64,000 nt of DNA from NCBI GenBank assembly GCA_963834705.1, contig CAWICV010000004.1, forward strand, positions 62,001 to 126,000, read 5' to 3'. The notes below the pieces were generated by a model that worked only from the letters and a program-made list of their open reading frames with translations, did not search any database and was not told the DNA's origin. The translations under genes were made by a program, and so were the position numbers. The DNA is from RYN-230 sp963834705. Its GTDB lineage: Bacteria; Actinomycetota; Actinomycetes; Streptosporangiales; Streptosporangiaceae. Shown here piece after piece: positions 23,924 through 31,676 of the stretch. Numbering within the stretch: position 1 is the stretch's first letter; every line of letters starts with the position of its first letter.

Positions 23924-24712
23924 TTATCCCGCAGGCAGGTCCAGGTCGACCACGATCGGGGCGTGGTCGGACGGGCCCTTACCCTTACGCGCTTCCCGGT
24001 CGATATAGGCGTCCTTGACCGCCGCGGCCACCGGTGCGCTGGCCAGCACCAGGTCAATCCGCATGCCCATGCCCTTGTGGAACATGCCCGCCCGGTAGTC
24101 CCAGTAGGTGAACGGCTGCCCCTTGAGGGCGCGGGCCGGCAGGTCGGTGAACCCGAGCGCCAGCACGCCGGCCAGCGCGGCCCGCTCCTGCGGGGTGACG
24201 TGGGTGGAGCCCACGAACGCCGCTGGGTCCCACACGTCGTCATCGGCGGGCGCGATGTTGAAGTCGCCGCACACCACTAGCCGTGGCTGGCCGGCCAGTT
24301 CGGTGCGCAGGGTGTCGCGCAGCGCGGCCAGCCAGCTCAGCTTGTAGGCCAGGTGCGGGCTGTCCAGCGCGCGGCCGTTCGGTACGTACACCGACCACAC
24401 CCGGCAGCCCGCGCAGGTCGCGGAGATGGCCCGGGCCTCCGGGTCCGGGAAGCCGGGCTCCGCGGTGAAGCCGCGGCGCACGTCGTCCAGGCCGGAACGG
24501 GACAGGATGGCCACCCCGTTCCACCGCCCGGTGCCGTACAGCGCGGCCTGGTAGCCCAGCTCGCCGAGCTGCGCGGTGGGGAAGCCGCTGTCCGGGGCCT
24601 TGGTTTCCTGCAGGCACAGCACGTCCGGCCGGACCTCGTCCAGCCAGCCGAGCAGCCGGGGCAGCCGGGCCTGTACCGAGTTGACGTTCCAGGTAGCCAG
24701 CCGCACAGTCAT
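23924..24712 (-). CDS. xthA: Exodeoxyribonuclease III
   Basis: 262 residues with the exonuclease-endonuclease-phosphatase fold. ATWNVNSVQARLPRLL opens the protein, CLQETKAPD near 34 supplies the metal-binding Glu, VCGDFNIAP near 148 the Asp/Asn pair, and GPSDHAPIVVDL near 247 the catalytic Asp-His. It is an AP endonuclease and 3'-5' exonuclease for base excision repair. It lies between dapD (14 nt upstream) and phrB (31 nt downstream), all on the minus strand and probably co-transcribed. Confidence 0.93.
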   Translation of the reverse strand: MTVRLATWNVNSVQARLPRLLGWLDEVRPDVLCLQETKAPDSGFPTAQLGELGYQAALYGTGRWNGVAILSRSGLDDVRRGFTAEPGFPDPEARAISATCAGCRVWSVYVPNGRALDSPHLAYKLSWLAALRDTLRTELAGQPRLVVCGDFNIAPADDDVWDPAAFVGSTHVTPQERAALAGVLALGFTDLPARALKGQPFTYWDYRAGMFHKGMGMRIDLVLASAPVAAAVKDAYIDREARKGKGPSDHAPIVVDLDLPAG

Positions 24713-24726
24713 CGCTCCCCGTTCTG

Positions 24727-25719
24727 TCAGGCGTTGGAGTGCAGGGCGGCGTTCAGCGCGATGCCGTGCCCGGACCGCTCGATGACCCGGACCGCGCCGG
24801 TCTGTGAGTCGCGCAGCCAGAGCAGGCCGGACTGGCCGGACAGGTCGCGCGCCTTCACCACTTTCCCGTCCGGCAGCGCCACCTTGGTACCCGCGGTGAC
24901 GTACAGGCCGGCCTCGACCACACAGTCATCGCCGAGCGAGATGCCGATCCCCGCGTTCGAGCCGATCAGGCAGCGCTCGCCGACCGAGATCGTCTCCTTG
25001 CCGCCGCCGGACAGGGTGCCCATGATGGCCGCCCCGCCGCCCACGTCCGAGCCGTCGCCGACCACGACGCCCGCCGAGATCCGGCCCTCCACCATCGACG
25101 TGCCGAGGGTGCCGGCGTTGAAGTTGACGAAGCCCTCGTGCATGACCGTGGTGCCCTCGGCCAGGTGCGCGCCGAGCCGGACCCGGTCCGCATCGGAGAT
25201 GCGCACCCCGGTGGGCAGCACGTAGTCCACCATCCGGGGGAACTTGTCCACCCCGTACACGGTGACCGGGCCGCGGCGGCGCAGCCGCAGCCGGGTGGTC
25301 TCGAAATCCGGCACCGGGCACGGCCCGTGGTTGGTCCACGCCACGTTGGCCAGCAGGCCGAAGACGCCGTCCAGGTTGCAGCCACGTGGGCCGATCAGGC
25401 GGCCGGACAGCAGATGCAGCCGCAGGTAGACGTCGTGCGCGTCGGCCGGCGGCTGGGACAGCCGGCCGATCATCGTGCGGACCGCGATGACCTCCACGCC
25501 GCGATCGGCATCCGGCCCGAGCAGCGCGGCCGCGTCCGGGCCCAGCGCGGCCTCGGCTTCCGCGGCGGGCAGCCGGGTGGTGCCGTCAGCCGGCTGCGCC
25601 GGGATCAGCCGCGGCGCCGGGAACCAGGTATCCAGCACGGTGCCGTCCGCCACGGTGGCCAGGCCAGTGCCCTGCGCCCCGGTCAGCTCGGCTTCGAAGT
25701 CAGGCTCAGTCACGGCCAC
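24727..25719 (-). CDS. dapD: 2,3,4,5-tetrahydropyridine-2,6-dicarboxylate N-succinyltransferase
   Basis: 330 residues, the actinobacterial long form of DapD. The C-terminal half is a left-handed beta-helix of hexapeptide repeats (VRISDADRVRLGAHLAEGTT, GTLGTSMVEGRISAGVVVG, DGSDVGGGAAIMGTLSGGG). It succinylates tetrahydrodipicolinate in the succinylase branch of lysine/meso-diaminopimelate synthesis. The start is a GTG. Head of the dapD-xthA-phrB gene string; the lysine link to its neighbours is not functional. Confidence 0.93.
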   Translation of the reverse strand: MAVTEPDFEAELTGAQGTGLATVADGTVLDTWFPAPRLIPAQPADGTTRLPAAEAEAALGPDAAALLGPDADRGVEVIAVRTMIGRLSQPPADAHDVYLRLHLLSGRLIGPRGCNLDGVFGLLANVAWTNHGPCPVPDFETTRLRLRRRGPVTVYGVDKFPRMVDYVLPTGVRISDADRVRLGAHLAEGTTVMHEGFVNFNAGTLGTSMVEGRISAGVVVGDGSDVGGGAAIMGTLSGGGKETISVGERCLIGSNAGIGISLGDDCVVEAGLYVTAGTKVALPDGKVVKARDLSGQSGLLWLRDSQTGAVRVIERSGHGIALNAALHSNA

Positions 25720-25979
25720 ATGCTAGCCGCCGCGGCGGCCCGGGGGCCGCCACGGCGGGAGCCCTGCAGGACCAGGCTGATCTGGGCCTGGTCGGCTGTG
25801 CGCTCGCCTTCGCCTGGGCTCCGCTGCCCGACCCAGGCCCAGACCCACCTTCGTGATCATGGCCTTGGGTGGTACCAGTGAGGCTCCGCCTCTGACCGTC
25901 TAGCTGCGTGGGTTGCTGCTGGTCAGAGTTTGCGTCTTGGTTCATCCTGGGTGCATAGGTGTGGTTGCGGAGGGGTGTC

Positions 25980-27599
25980 ATGGGCGCACGGGTAGTGACG
26001 GTGAATGAGGTCATAAGCGGGCATGTGGCACTGGACATCGAGTGCCTGGACCGGGTCTATCTGAAGGCGTATGTGCCGATCCTGCACACGAGCGGGCAGG
26101 TGGTCGCGTTCATGACCCGGCACCTGGGCATGCCGATCCCCTCGCCGGCGCTGCTGGAGAAGATCAGCCAGCGGTTCCGCCGCTCGGTGGCCTCCTTCGC
26201 CGAGGCCAACGGCATCGCGTGGGTCAAGTTCGCTAAGGGTGATCGCAAGGCCGGTGTAATGGCCCGGTACTTAAAGCGGGCGGCGGCAGATGGCCGCTCG
26301 CGGGTGGCGGCGATCGGGGTGGCGCAGGAGTTCCAGCGGGTCTGGACGGCCTGCCGGCGGGAGACCAGCACGGCGGCGCCGCAGTTCACCTTCACCAAGG
26401 CTGACCGGCGGGTGACCTGCTACTACTTTTACGTGTGGGACGCCGATTTCGGCCCGGCGTTCATCAAGGTCGGCTCATACTTTCCGTACCCGGCCAAGAT
26501 CTGGATCAACGGGCACGAGTGGGCCAAGCGGCAGGCGGCCCGGGCCGGCATCGCGTTCACCGAGCTGTCCAACGGCTTCGCGTCCGGCCAGGACCCGGCC
26601 GCACTGCAGGAGATCTGCGACCGGCTGCAGCCCGGCACCATCGAAGTGCCCGCCCAGCGGTGGCTGCACCGCCTCCCGCTGCCCTTCGGCCGCGCTGACC
26701 AGCGGGCCGGGTACTGGTGGGAGATTTCCATGCGCCAGGTCGAGGTGTCCCGCACCCTGGTCTTCGACGCACCCCGCCGGGCCCGCGCGTTCTTCGAGGC
26801 GCTGATCGCCGACAACCCCGGCATCGGCCGCCCCGCCAGCGTCGGGATAATCTTCGGCCGCCCCATCCGCCGCGACACCCCCGGCGTGTTCCGCACCGTC
26901 ATCGGACCGCCCCGCCATCGGGCCCGGTACCGGCCAGGTGGTCCTCAGCCTGTTCTGCAAGCACTCCCGGATCAAGCAATACCTCAAAGACGGCCGGGCG
27001 ATGCGGATCGAGACCGTCATCAACGACCCCGCGACCTGGGATGCTATGCCCGTCTGCCCCACCTTGAAGCCCTCCAGTCCAAAGCCCGCGCCGCCAACCA
27101 CCGCATACTGGAAGCTGAACGTGCCGGCCAGGGCACCGTCCTCGCGAGCCCAGCCTTTGAGCGGATCGCGCACCCCTCCGCTGACGCGGACGGGCGGAGG
27201 ACCCCGGCGCTACGCTTCGGCGATCCTCGGGTCATGGCCCTGGCCGGCGCCCTGTGCGCCACCCTGCCCGCCGCGACCGGCATCACCAACAAGAGCCTGC
27301 GCGCCTTGATGACCGGACTGCTGCACGCCCCCTACACCCCCGGCCAGATGACCTACGACCTACGCCGGCTCCGCCTCACCGGGCTGATCCGCCGCATCGA
27401 GCACACCAACCGCTACGTCCTGACCCCACACGGAATCAAAGTCGCCGTCTTCTACACCAAGCTGCACAACCGCCTGCTCCGCCCACTCCTGGCCGCCGAC
27501 CAGCCCCAGGCGCCCCCCGAACTCCGCGCCGCCCTACGCACCATCAACCACCACGTGGCCAGCTACATCACCCATGCCCGGATCAGCGAGGCGGCGTAA
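25980..27599 (+). CDS. Recurrent actinobacterial orphan protein with a locally frameshifted segment
   Basis: 540 residues; no known function. From memory it resembles a family found in multiple copies in actinomycete genomes, with blocks GHVALDIECLDRVYLKAYVP, VVAFMTRHLGMPIPSP, FTKADRRVTCYYFYVWDADFGP, KIWINGHEWAKRQA and HTNRYVLTPHGIKVAVFYTKLHNRLLRP. The C-terminus has a winged-helix look. Between about 26905 and 27030 the expected peptide (LFCKHSRIKQYLKDGRAMRIETVIND) lies in the +1 frame, while before and after coding is in the main frame. Two compensating indels therefore leave an open frame with about 35 altered residues. The ATG at 25980 follows GGAGGGG; an upstream GTG at 25959 is less likely. 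Confidence 0.7.
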   Translation: MGARVVTVNEVISGHVALDIECLDRVYLKAYVPILHTSGQVVAFMTRHLGMPIPSPALLEKISQRFRRSVASFAEANGIAWVKFAKGDRKAGVMARYLKRAAADGRSRVAAIGVAQEFQRVWTACRRETSTAAPQFTFTKADRRVTCYYFYVWDADFGPAFIKVGSYFPYPAKIWINGHEWAKRQAARAGIAFTELSNGFASGQDPAALQEICDRLQPGTIEVPAQRWLHRLPLPFGRADQRAGYWWEISMRQVEVSRTLVFDAPRRARAFFEALIADNPGIGRPASVGIIFGRPIRRDTPGVFRTVIGPPRHRARYRPGGPQPVLQALPDQAIPQRRPGDADRDRHQRPRDLGCYARLPHLEALQSKARAANHRILEAERAGQGTVLASPAFERIAHPSADADGRRTPALRFGDPRVMALAGALCATLPAATGITNKSLRALMTGLLHAPYTPGQMTYDLRRLRLTGLIRRIEHTNRYVLTPHGIKVAVFYTKLHNRLLRPLLAADQPQAPPELRAALRTINHHVASYITHARISEAA

Positions 27600-27622
27600 A
27601 AACTTGACACAAACGTCCAGAA

Positions 27623-27645
27623 GCTAGCGACCAAGGATCGCTAGC
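27623..27645. terminator. Inverted repeat after the orphan gene
   Basis: GCTAGCGA-CCAAGGA-TCGCTAGC, an 8-bp perfect stem 24 nt after the orphan stop codon. There is no T-run, so it is a weak terminator candidate serving the plus-strand gene and possibly mttB on the other strand. Confidence 0.4.
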
Positions 27646-27695
27646 GACAATCCTACTAGAACCCAACCAAGCCCATGATCACGAACGGGAACCGG

Positions 27696-29162
27696 CTAGT
27701 CGCCCAGCTCGGCGCGGCGGCGGGTGACGAACTCTTCCAGCTCGGCCCGGATGGCGTCGTCCAGCGGCGGCGGCTGGTACTCGGCCAGCGTCTTGGCGCA
27801 GATCTCGCTGGCCCGCGCGGTGGTGTCCTTGCCGCCCAGCTTGAGCCAGCGCTCGTAATTGGCGGTGGAGGACAGCAGCGGCCGGTAGAAGCACTCCCGG
27901 AACCGCTCCATGGTATGCGCGGCACCGAGGAAGTGGCCGCCGTGTCCGACCTCCTCGTGCGCGCCGAACGCCAGCGACGCCTCGTCGATCTCCAGCGGGG
28001 TGAACTCGACCCGCAGCATGCGCAGCAGTTCGATGTCGATGATGAACTTCTCGTAGCAGCTGACCAGGCCGCCCTCCAGCCAGCCGGCCGCGTGCATGAC
28101 GAAGTTGGTGCCGGCCAGGAACGTGGGCAGCAGCGTCATCAGCGCCTCGTAGGCGGCCTGCGCGTCCGCGGTCTGGCTGGAGTTCAGCCCACCGCCGGTG
28201 CGGAACGGCAGCCCGAAGTGCCGGGCCAGCTGGCCGGTGCAGAGCAGCCCGATGGCCGATTCCGGGGTGCCGAAGCTGGGCGAGCCGGACTGCATGTCGA
28301 TGTTGGACAGGAACGAGCCGAAGATGACCGGGCAGCCGGGCCGGATCAGCTGGGCCAGCGCGATGCCGGACAGCGCCTCGGCCAGCTGCTGCACCAGCGC
28401 GGCCGGGATGGCCACTGGCGACATCGCGCCCATCAGCAGGAACGGGGTCAGCACCACGGGCTGGCTGGCCGCGCAGTACTCGAACTGCGCGTCCAGCATC
28501 CGGTCGTCCCAGCGCAGCGGCGAGTTGCAGTTGATCAGCGAGACGGTGGCCGGCAGCCGCTCGATCGACGCCCGTCCCGCGGCGGCGCCCTGCCCGCCAC
28601 CGAAGAGGATCTCGGTCATCCGGATCGTGTCGGCCGCGTTCGGCCCGGACACCACGTTGCCCATGTAGATCTTGTCGGTCACGGTCTGCAGCGCGTAGAT
28701 CATGTCCAGGTGCCGTGAGTCGAGCGGCGCGTCGTTCGGCTCGCAGATCACCCCGCCGGCCGAATCCAGCTCGGGGAACGACTGGGACAGCATGCACAGC
28801 TTGCGGAAGTCGTCCAGGGTAGCGTCCCGCCGGACGTCGCCCTCGCGGACGAACGGCGAGCCGTACACCGCGCCGAACACCATGCTGTCCCCGCCGATGT
28901 GCACGTTGTTGGCCGGGTTCCTGGCCTGCAGGCCGAACTCGCGGGGCGCCTTGGCCACCTGTTCCAGGACGAACTCCGGGTCGAGGAAGACCACCTCACC
29001 GTCCACCTTCTGGCCCGCCTGGCGGAACAGCTCTACCGCCTCCGGCTTGGCGAACTGGACGCCGATCTCCGAGACGATCCGCCGCCAGCCCCGGTCCAGC
29101 ACGCTGATCGCGTCGGCGGACAGGATCTCGTAGCGCGGCATCGCGTTGTGGAACATCGGCAC
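27696..29162 (-). CDS. MttB-family (non-pyrrolysine) corrinoid methyltransferase, probably glycine betaine/quaternary amine
   Basis: 488 residues, the full length of the trimethylamine methyltransferase MttB superfamily, with no in-frame amber codon, so it belongs to the Pyl-free branch that includes MtgB (glycine betaine to dimethylglycine). Family blocks: VLDRGWRRIVSEIGVQF, SFPELDSAGGVICEPND, LINCNSPLRWDDRML, QLIRPGCPVIFGSFLSNIDMQSG, GTNFVMHAAGWLEGGL and EEVGHGGHFLGAAHTM. It would move a methyl group from a quaternary amine to the corrinoid protein encoded at 30083. Divergent from the IclR gene across a 72-nt gap with an inverted repeat. The exact amine (glycine betaine, proline betaine or carnitine) cannot be read; the neighbouring DMGDH-type enzyme favours glycine betaine. 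Confidence 0.85.
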   Translation of the reverse strand: MPMFHNAMPRYEILSADAISVLDRGWRRIVSEIGVQFAKPEAVELFRQAGQKVDGEVVFLDPEFVLEQVAKAPREFGLQARNPANNVHIGGDSMVFGAVYGSPFVREGDVRRDATLDDFRKLCMLSQSFPELDSAGGVICEPNDAPLDSRHLDMIYALQTVTDKIYMGNVVSGPNAADTIRMTEILFGGGQGAAAGRASIERLPATVSLINCNSPLRWDDRMLDAQFEYCAASQPVVLTPFLLMGAMSPVAIPAALVQQLAEALSGIALAQLIRPGCPVIFGSFLSNIDMQSGSPSFGTPESAIGLLCTGQLARHFGLPFRTGGGLNSSQTADAQAAYEALMTLLPTFLAGTNFVMHAAGWLEGGLVSCYEKFIIDIELLRMLRVEFTPLEIDEASLAFGAHEEVGHGGHFLGAAHTMERFRECFYRPLLSSTANYERWLKLGGKDTTARASEICAKTLAEYQPPPLDDAIRAELEEFVTRRRAELGD

Positions 29163-29214
29163 CCCAATCTTGACCCTCTGCCGGCCCGGTACGTAGCATC
29201 ACATCGTAGAACAG

Positions 29215-29233
29215 AGTTCCGTAACATGGAACT
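29215..29233. promoter_or_regulatory. Candidate IclR operator
   Basis: AGTTCC-GTAACAT-GGAACT, perfect 6-bp arms around a 7-nt spacer, directly between the divergent mttB-like and iclR genes and touching the iclR start codon. The size suits an IclR-family dimer half-site pair, so it could control both directions. Confidence 0.6.
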
Positions 29234-29234
29234 C

Positions 29235-30086
29235 ATGGGCGTGAGCAGAACAGGCACCGGCATGACAGCAACCCCCACCGGAACGACGGCAACCCCCACC
29301 GGAACCCAGGCGGTGGACCGGGCGGCGCGGCTGGTCACCGAGGTGGTGCACGCAGCCGATTCGGTGACGTTCACCGAGCTGGCCGCGGCCACCGGGCTGG
29401 CCAAGAGCACCACGTCCCGGCTGCTCGACGCGCTGGAACGGGGCGGCCTGGTCCGCCGCACCGCGGACGGCCGGTTCTCTCCCGGCGAGGTGTTCGTCCG
29501 GTACGCCTGGCGCGGCGGGGCCGAGGCTGGGCTGACCGAGGTGGCCCGGCCGTTCCTGGACCGGCTCGGCGAGCTGACCGGCGAGACGGTCAACCTGGGC
29601 GTGGCCCGGGATGGCATGGTCGAGCAGATCGCCCAGGTGGACAGCCGGTACCTGATCGGCGGGACCAACTGGCTGGGCCGGCCGGTGCCTCTGCACTGCG
29701 CGGCGCTGGGCAAGGTGCTGCTCGCGTACGGTGCCGCCGAACTGCCGGACGGCCGGCTGGAATCCCGCACCATCCGGACCATTACGAACCGCGCCGCGCT
29801 GGACGACGACCTGCTCGACGTGCGCCGCCGCGGCTACGCGGTCACCGACGAGGAACTGGAGCCCGGCCTGGTCGCGGTGGCCGCCCCGGTGTTCCGGGAC
29901 GGCGCGGTCGTGGTGGCCGCACTGTCGGTGTCCGCCCCGGCCAGCCGCCTCACCCCGGCCCGGCTCCCCGGGGTGGCCAACGCCTGCGTGACCGAAGCAG
30001 CAGGCCTGTCCGCCGCCCTCGGTCACCGCTCCACGGAGACCGCCAGCACGACGAAGGTCAGCACGACGAAGGAAGGTGCCGCGTGA
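29235..30086 (+). CDS. IclR-family transcriptional regulator of the methyltransferase cluster
   Basis: 283 residues. An N-terminal winged helix (about 25-85) has VTFTELAAATGLAKSTTSRLLDALERGGLVRR, followed by the IclR effector domain with LGELTGETVNLGVARDGMVEQI, LHCAALGKVLLAYG and GYAVTDEELEPGLVAVAAPVF. The N-terminus has a TGTTATPTGT repeat. ATG at 29226 or 29235 is possible; the first lies inside the operator-like repeat, so 29235 is preferred. The stop codon overlaps the GTG of the corrinoid gene (GTGA), so the regulator heads the operon. It likely senses a methylated amine or product. Confidence 0.87.
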   Translation: MGVSRTGTGMTATPTGTTATPTGTQAVDRAARLVTEVVHAADSVTFTELAAATGLAKSTTSRLLDALERGGLVRRTADGRFSPGEVFVRYAWRGGAEAGLTEVARPFLDRLGELTGETVNLGVARDGMVEQIAQVDSRYLIGGTNWLGRPVPLHCAALGKVLLAYGAAELPDGRLESRTIRTITNRAALDDDLLDVRRRGYAVTDEELEPGLVAVAAPVFRDGAVVVAALSVSAPASRLTPARLPGVANACVTEAAGLSAALGHRSTETASTTKVSTTKEGAA

Positions 30087-30748
30087 CCCAGGAAGAGCTG
30101 CTTCGCCAGCTGTATGACTTCACCCTGGTCGGCAACGGGCCCGAGGTACTCAGCCTGACCCATCAGGGCCTGGACATGGGCCTGGGCCCGGAGACCCTGC
30201 TCTACGAGGCGCTGATCCCGTCGCTGGAAGAAGTCGGTGCCCGGTTCGAGCGCGGCGACTTCTTCGTGCCCGAGATGCTGATCGCGGGCAAGGCGATGGC
30301 GGGCGCGCTGGAGATCCTCCGCCCGCTGCTGGCCGAGACCGGCGCCGCGTCAATCGGCACGATCGTGATGGGCACGGTCAAAGGCGACGTGCACGACATC
30401 GGGAAGAACCTGGTCAACATCATGTTCGAAGGCGCCGGGTTCCAGGTCATCGACCTCGGCGTGCAGGTCGCGCCGGAGAAGTTCATCGCGGCGATCCAAG
30501 AGCACAAACCGGACATCGTCGGATTCTCCGCGTTCCTGACCACGACCATGCCGATGTTCAAGGCCAACATCAACGCGCTGCAGAAGGCTGGGCTGCGTGA
30601 CCAGGTGATCGTGATGGTCGGCGGCGCCCCGGTCACCCAGGAGTACGCCGACGTGGTCGGCGCGGACGGGTACGCGGCCGACGCGTCGGCCGCCGTGGTC
30701 CGGGCCAAGGAGCTGCTGCAGCAGCGCCGCGCGACGGTCTCTGCTTAA
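30083..30748 (+). CDS. Corrinoid protein (MtgC/MtbC-like cobalamin-binding methyl carrier)
   Basis: 221 residues. Residues 1-85 are the helical cap domain, with LIPSLEEVGARFERGDFFVPEMLIAGKAM. The rest is the Rossmann B12-binding domain, with the D-x-H-x-x-G motif as DVHDIGKN (102-109), where H104 ligates cobalt, then GFSAFLTTTM and VMVGGAPVT. It accepts a methyl from the MttB-like enzyme and passes it to the methyltetrahydrofolate-forming partner at 30804. It starts with GTG overlapping the iclR stop. Length and motifs are standard. Confidence 0.93.
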   Translation: MTQEELLRQLYDFTLVGNGPEVLSLTHQGLDMGLGPETLLYEALIPSLEEVGARFERGDFFVPEMLIAGKAMAGALEILRPLLAETGAASIGTIVMGTVKGDVHDIGKNLVNIMFEGAGFQVIDLGVQVAPEKFIAAIQEHKPDIVGFSAFLTTTMPMFKANINALQKAGLRDQVIVMVGGAPVTQEYADVVGADGYAADASAAVVRAKELLQQRRATVSA

Positions 30749-30803
30749 TGAATGTGACCGGTGGGCTCCGGGGGTTCCTCCCGGGCTAACAGAGAGGACT
30801 GCG

Positions 30804-31676
30804 ATGGAGACAGTGCTCAGGTCGGCCAGCAAGACGGTCACGATCAGCCCCGAGCAGCCGTTCTGCATCATCGGCGAGCGGATCAACCCCACCGGCCGGA
30901 AGATCTTCCAGGAGCAGCTGCGCCGCGGCGACCTGTCCCGGATCGAGATCGACGTGGCCCAGCAGCTGGCCGGCGGGGCCATGGTCCTTGACGTGAACAT
31001 GGGCGCGCCGCTGGCCGACGAGAAAGAGCTGATGGTGGCGGCGGTCAAGCTGATCCAGGGGCTGACCGACCTGCCGCTGTGCATCGACTCCTCGATCATC
31101 GAAGTGCTGGACGCCGGGCTGGCCACTTATCAGGGCAAGGCGCTGGTCAACTCGGTGACCGCCGAGGACGAGCGGCTGGACGCGATCCTGCCGCTGGTCA
31201 AGAAGTACGGCGCGGCGGTCATCGCGCTGCCCAACGACGAGGAGGAGATCCCGGACGAGCCGGCCCGCCGGGCCGAGCTGGCCCGCAAGATCATCGAAAC
31301 CGCGACCGGCCGGTTCGGCATCCCCATCGAGGACATCGTCATCGACCCACTGGCCATGCCGGTCGGCGCGGACACCTCGGTGGTGGTCAAGACGATGGAG
31401 ACGATCGCGCTGCTCCGCGAGGAGTTCGGGGTGAACACCACGCTGGGCGCGTCCAACGTGTCGTTCGGCATGCCGGACCGGCACACGCTCGGCGCGGCCT
31501 TCCTGCCGATGGCCATCCACAGCGGGCTGACCAGCGCCATCCTGGACGCCCGGTCGCCGCAGATCGTCCGCGCGGTGCAGGCCGCCGACCTGCTGATGAA
31601 CCGGGACGAGTGGGGTGCGGCCTGGATCGCGACGCACCGGGCGCAGCAGGCCGCGGCCGCGCAGGCGCAGACATGA
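30804..31676 (+). CDS. Methyltetrahydrofolate:corrinoid methyltransferase (MtgA/MtvA-like)
   Basis: 290 residues, a dihydropteroate-synthase-like TIM barrel. IIGERINPTGRK near residue 22 is the pterin-binding entry, GAMVLDVNMGAP near 58 carries the conserved Asp/Asn, LCIDSS near 91, and NTTLGASNVSFGMPDR near 212 the conserved Asn-rich loop. It would transfer the corrinoid-bound methyl to tetrahydrofolate. A strong GAGAGGAC element precedes the ATG. The stop overlaps the next start as ATGA. Confidence 0.92.
   Translation: METVLRSASKTVTISPEQPFCIIGERINPTGRKIFQEQLRRGDLSRIEIDVAQQLAGGAMVLDVNMGAPLADEKELMVAAVKLIQGLTDLPLCIDSSIIEVLDAGLATYQGKALVNSVTAEDERLDAILPLVKKYGAAVIALPNDEEEIPDEPARRAELARKIIETATGRFGIPIEDIVIDPLAMPVGADTSVVVKTMETIALLREEFGVNTTLGASNVSFGMPDRHTLGAAFLPMAIHSGLTSAILDARSPQIVRAVQAADLLMNRDEWGAAWIATHRAQQAAAAQAQT

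Larger units (their letters stand above)
25850..27685. mobile_element. Possible mobile unit: orphan gene bracketed by 19-nt inverted repeats
   Basis: TTCGTGATCATGGCCTTGG at 25850-25868 and its complement at 27667-27685 match at 18 of 19 positions and enclose one gene. No target-site duplication is evident outside the repeats, and the gene lacks recognisable transposase motifs. The core TTCGTGATCATGG may be a common intergenic motif in actinomycetes, so the bracketing could be coincidence. The right repeat ends 11 nt before the mttB-like stop codon. Confidence 0.35.

Noticed and set aside
27696..29162. Pyrrolysine-containing trimethylamine methyltransferase
   Set aside because: There is no in-frame amber codon in the 488-codon gene.
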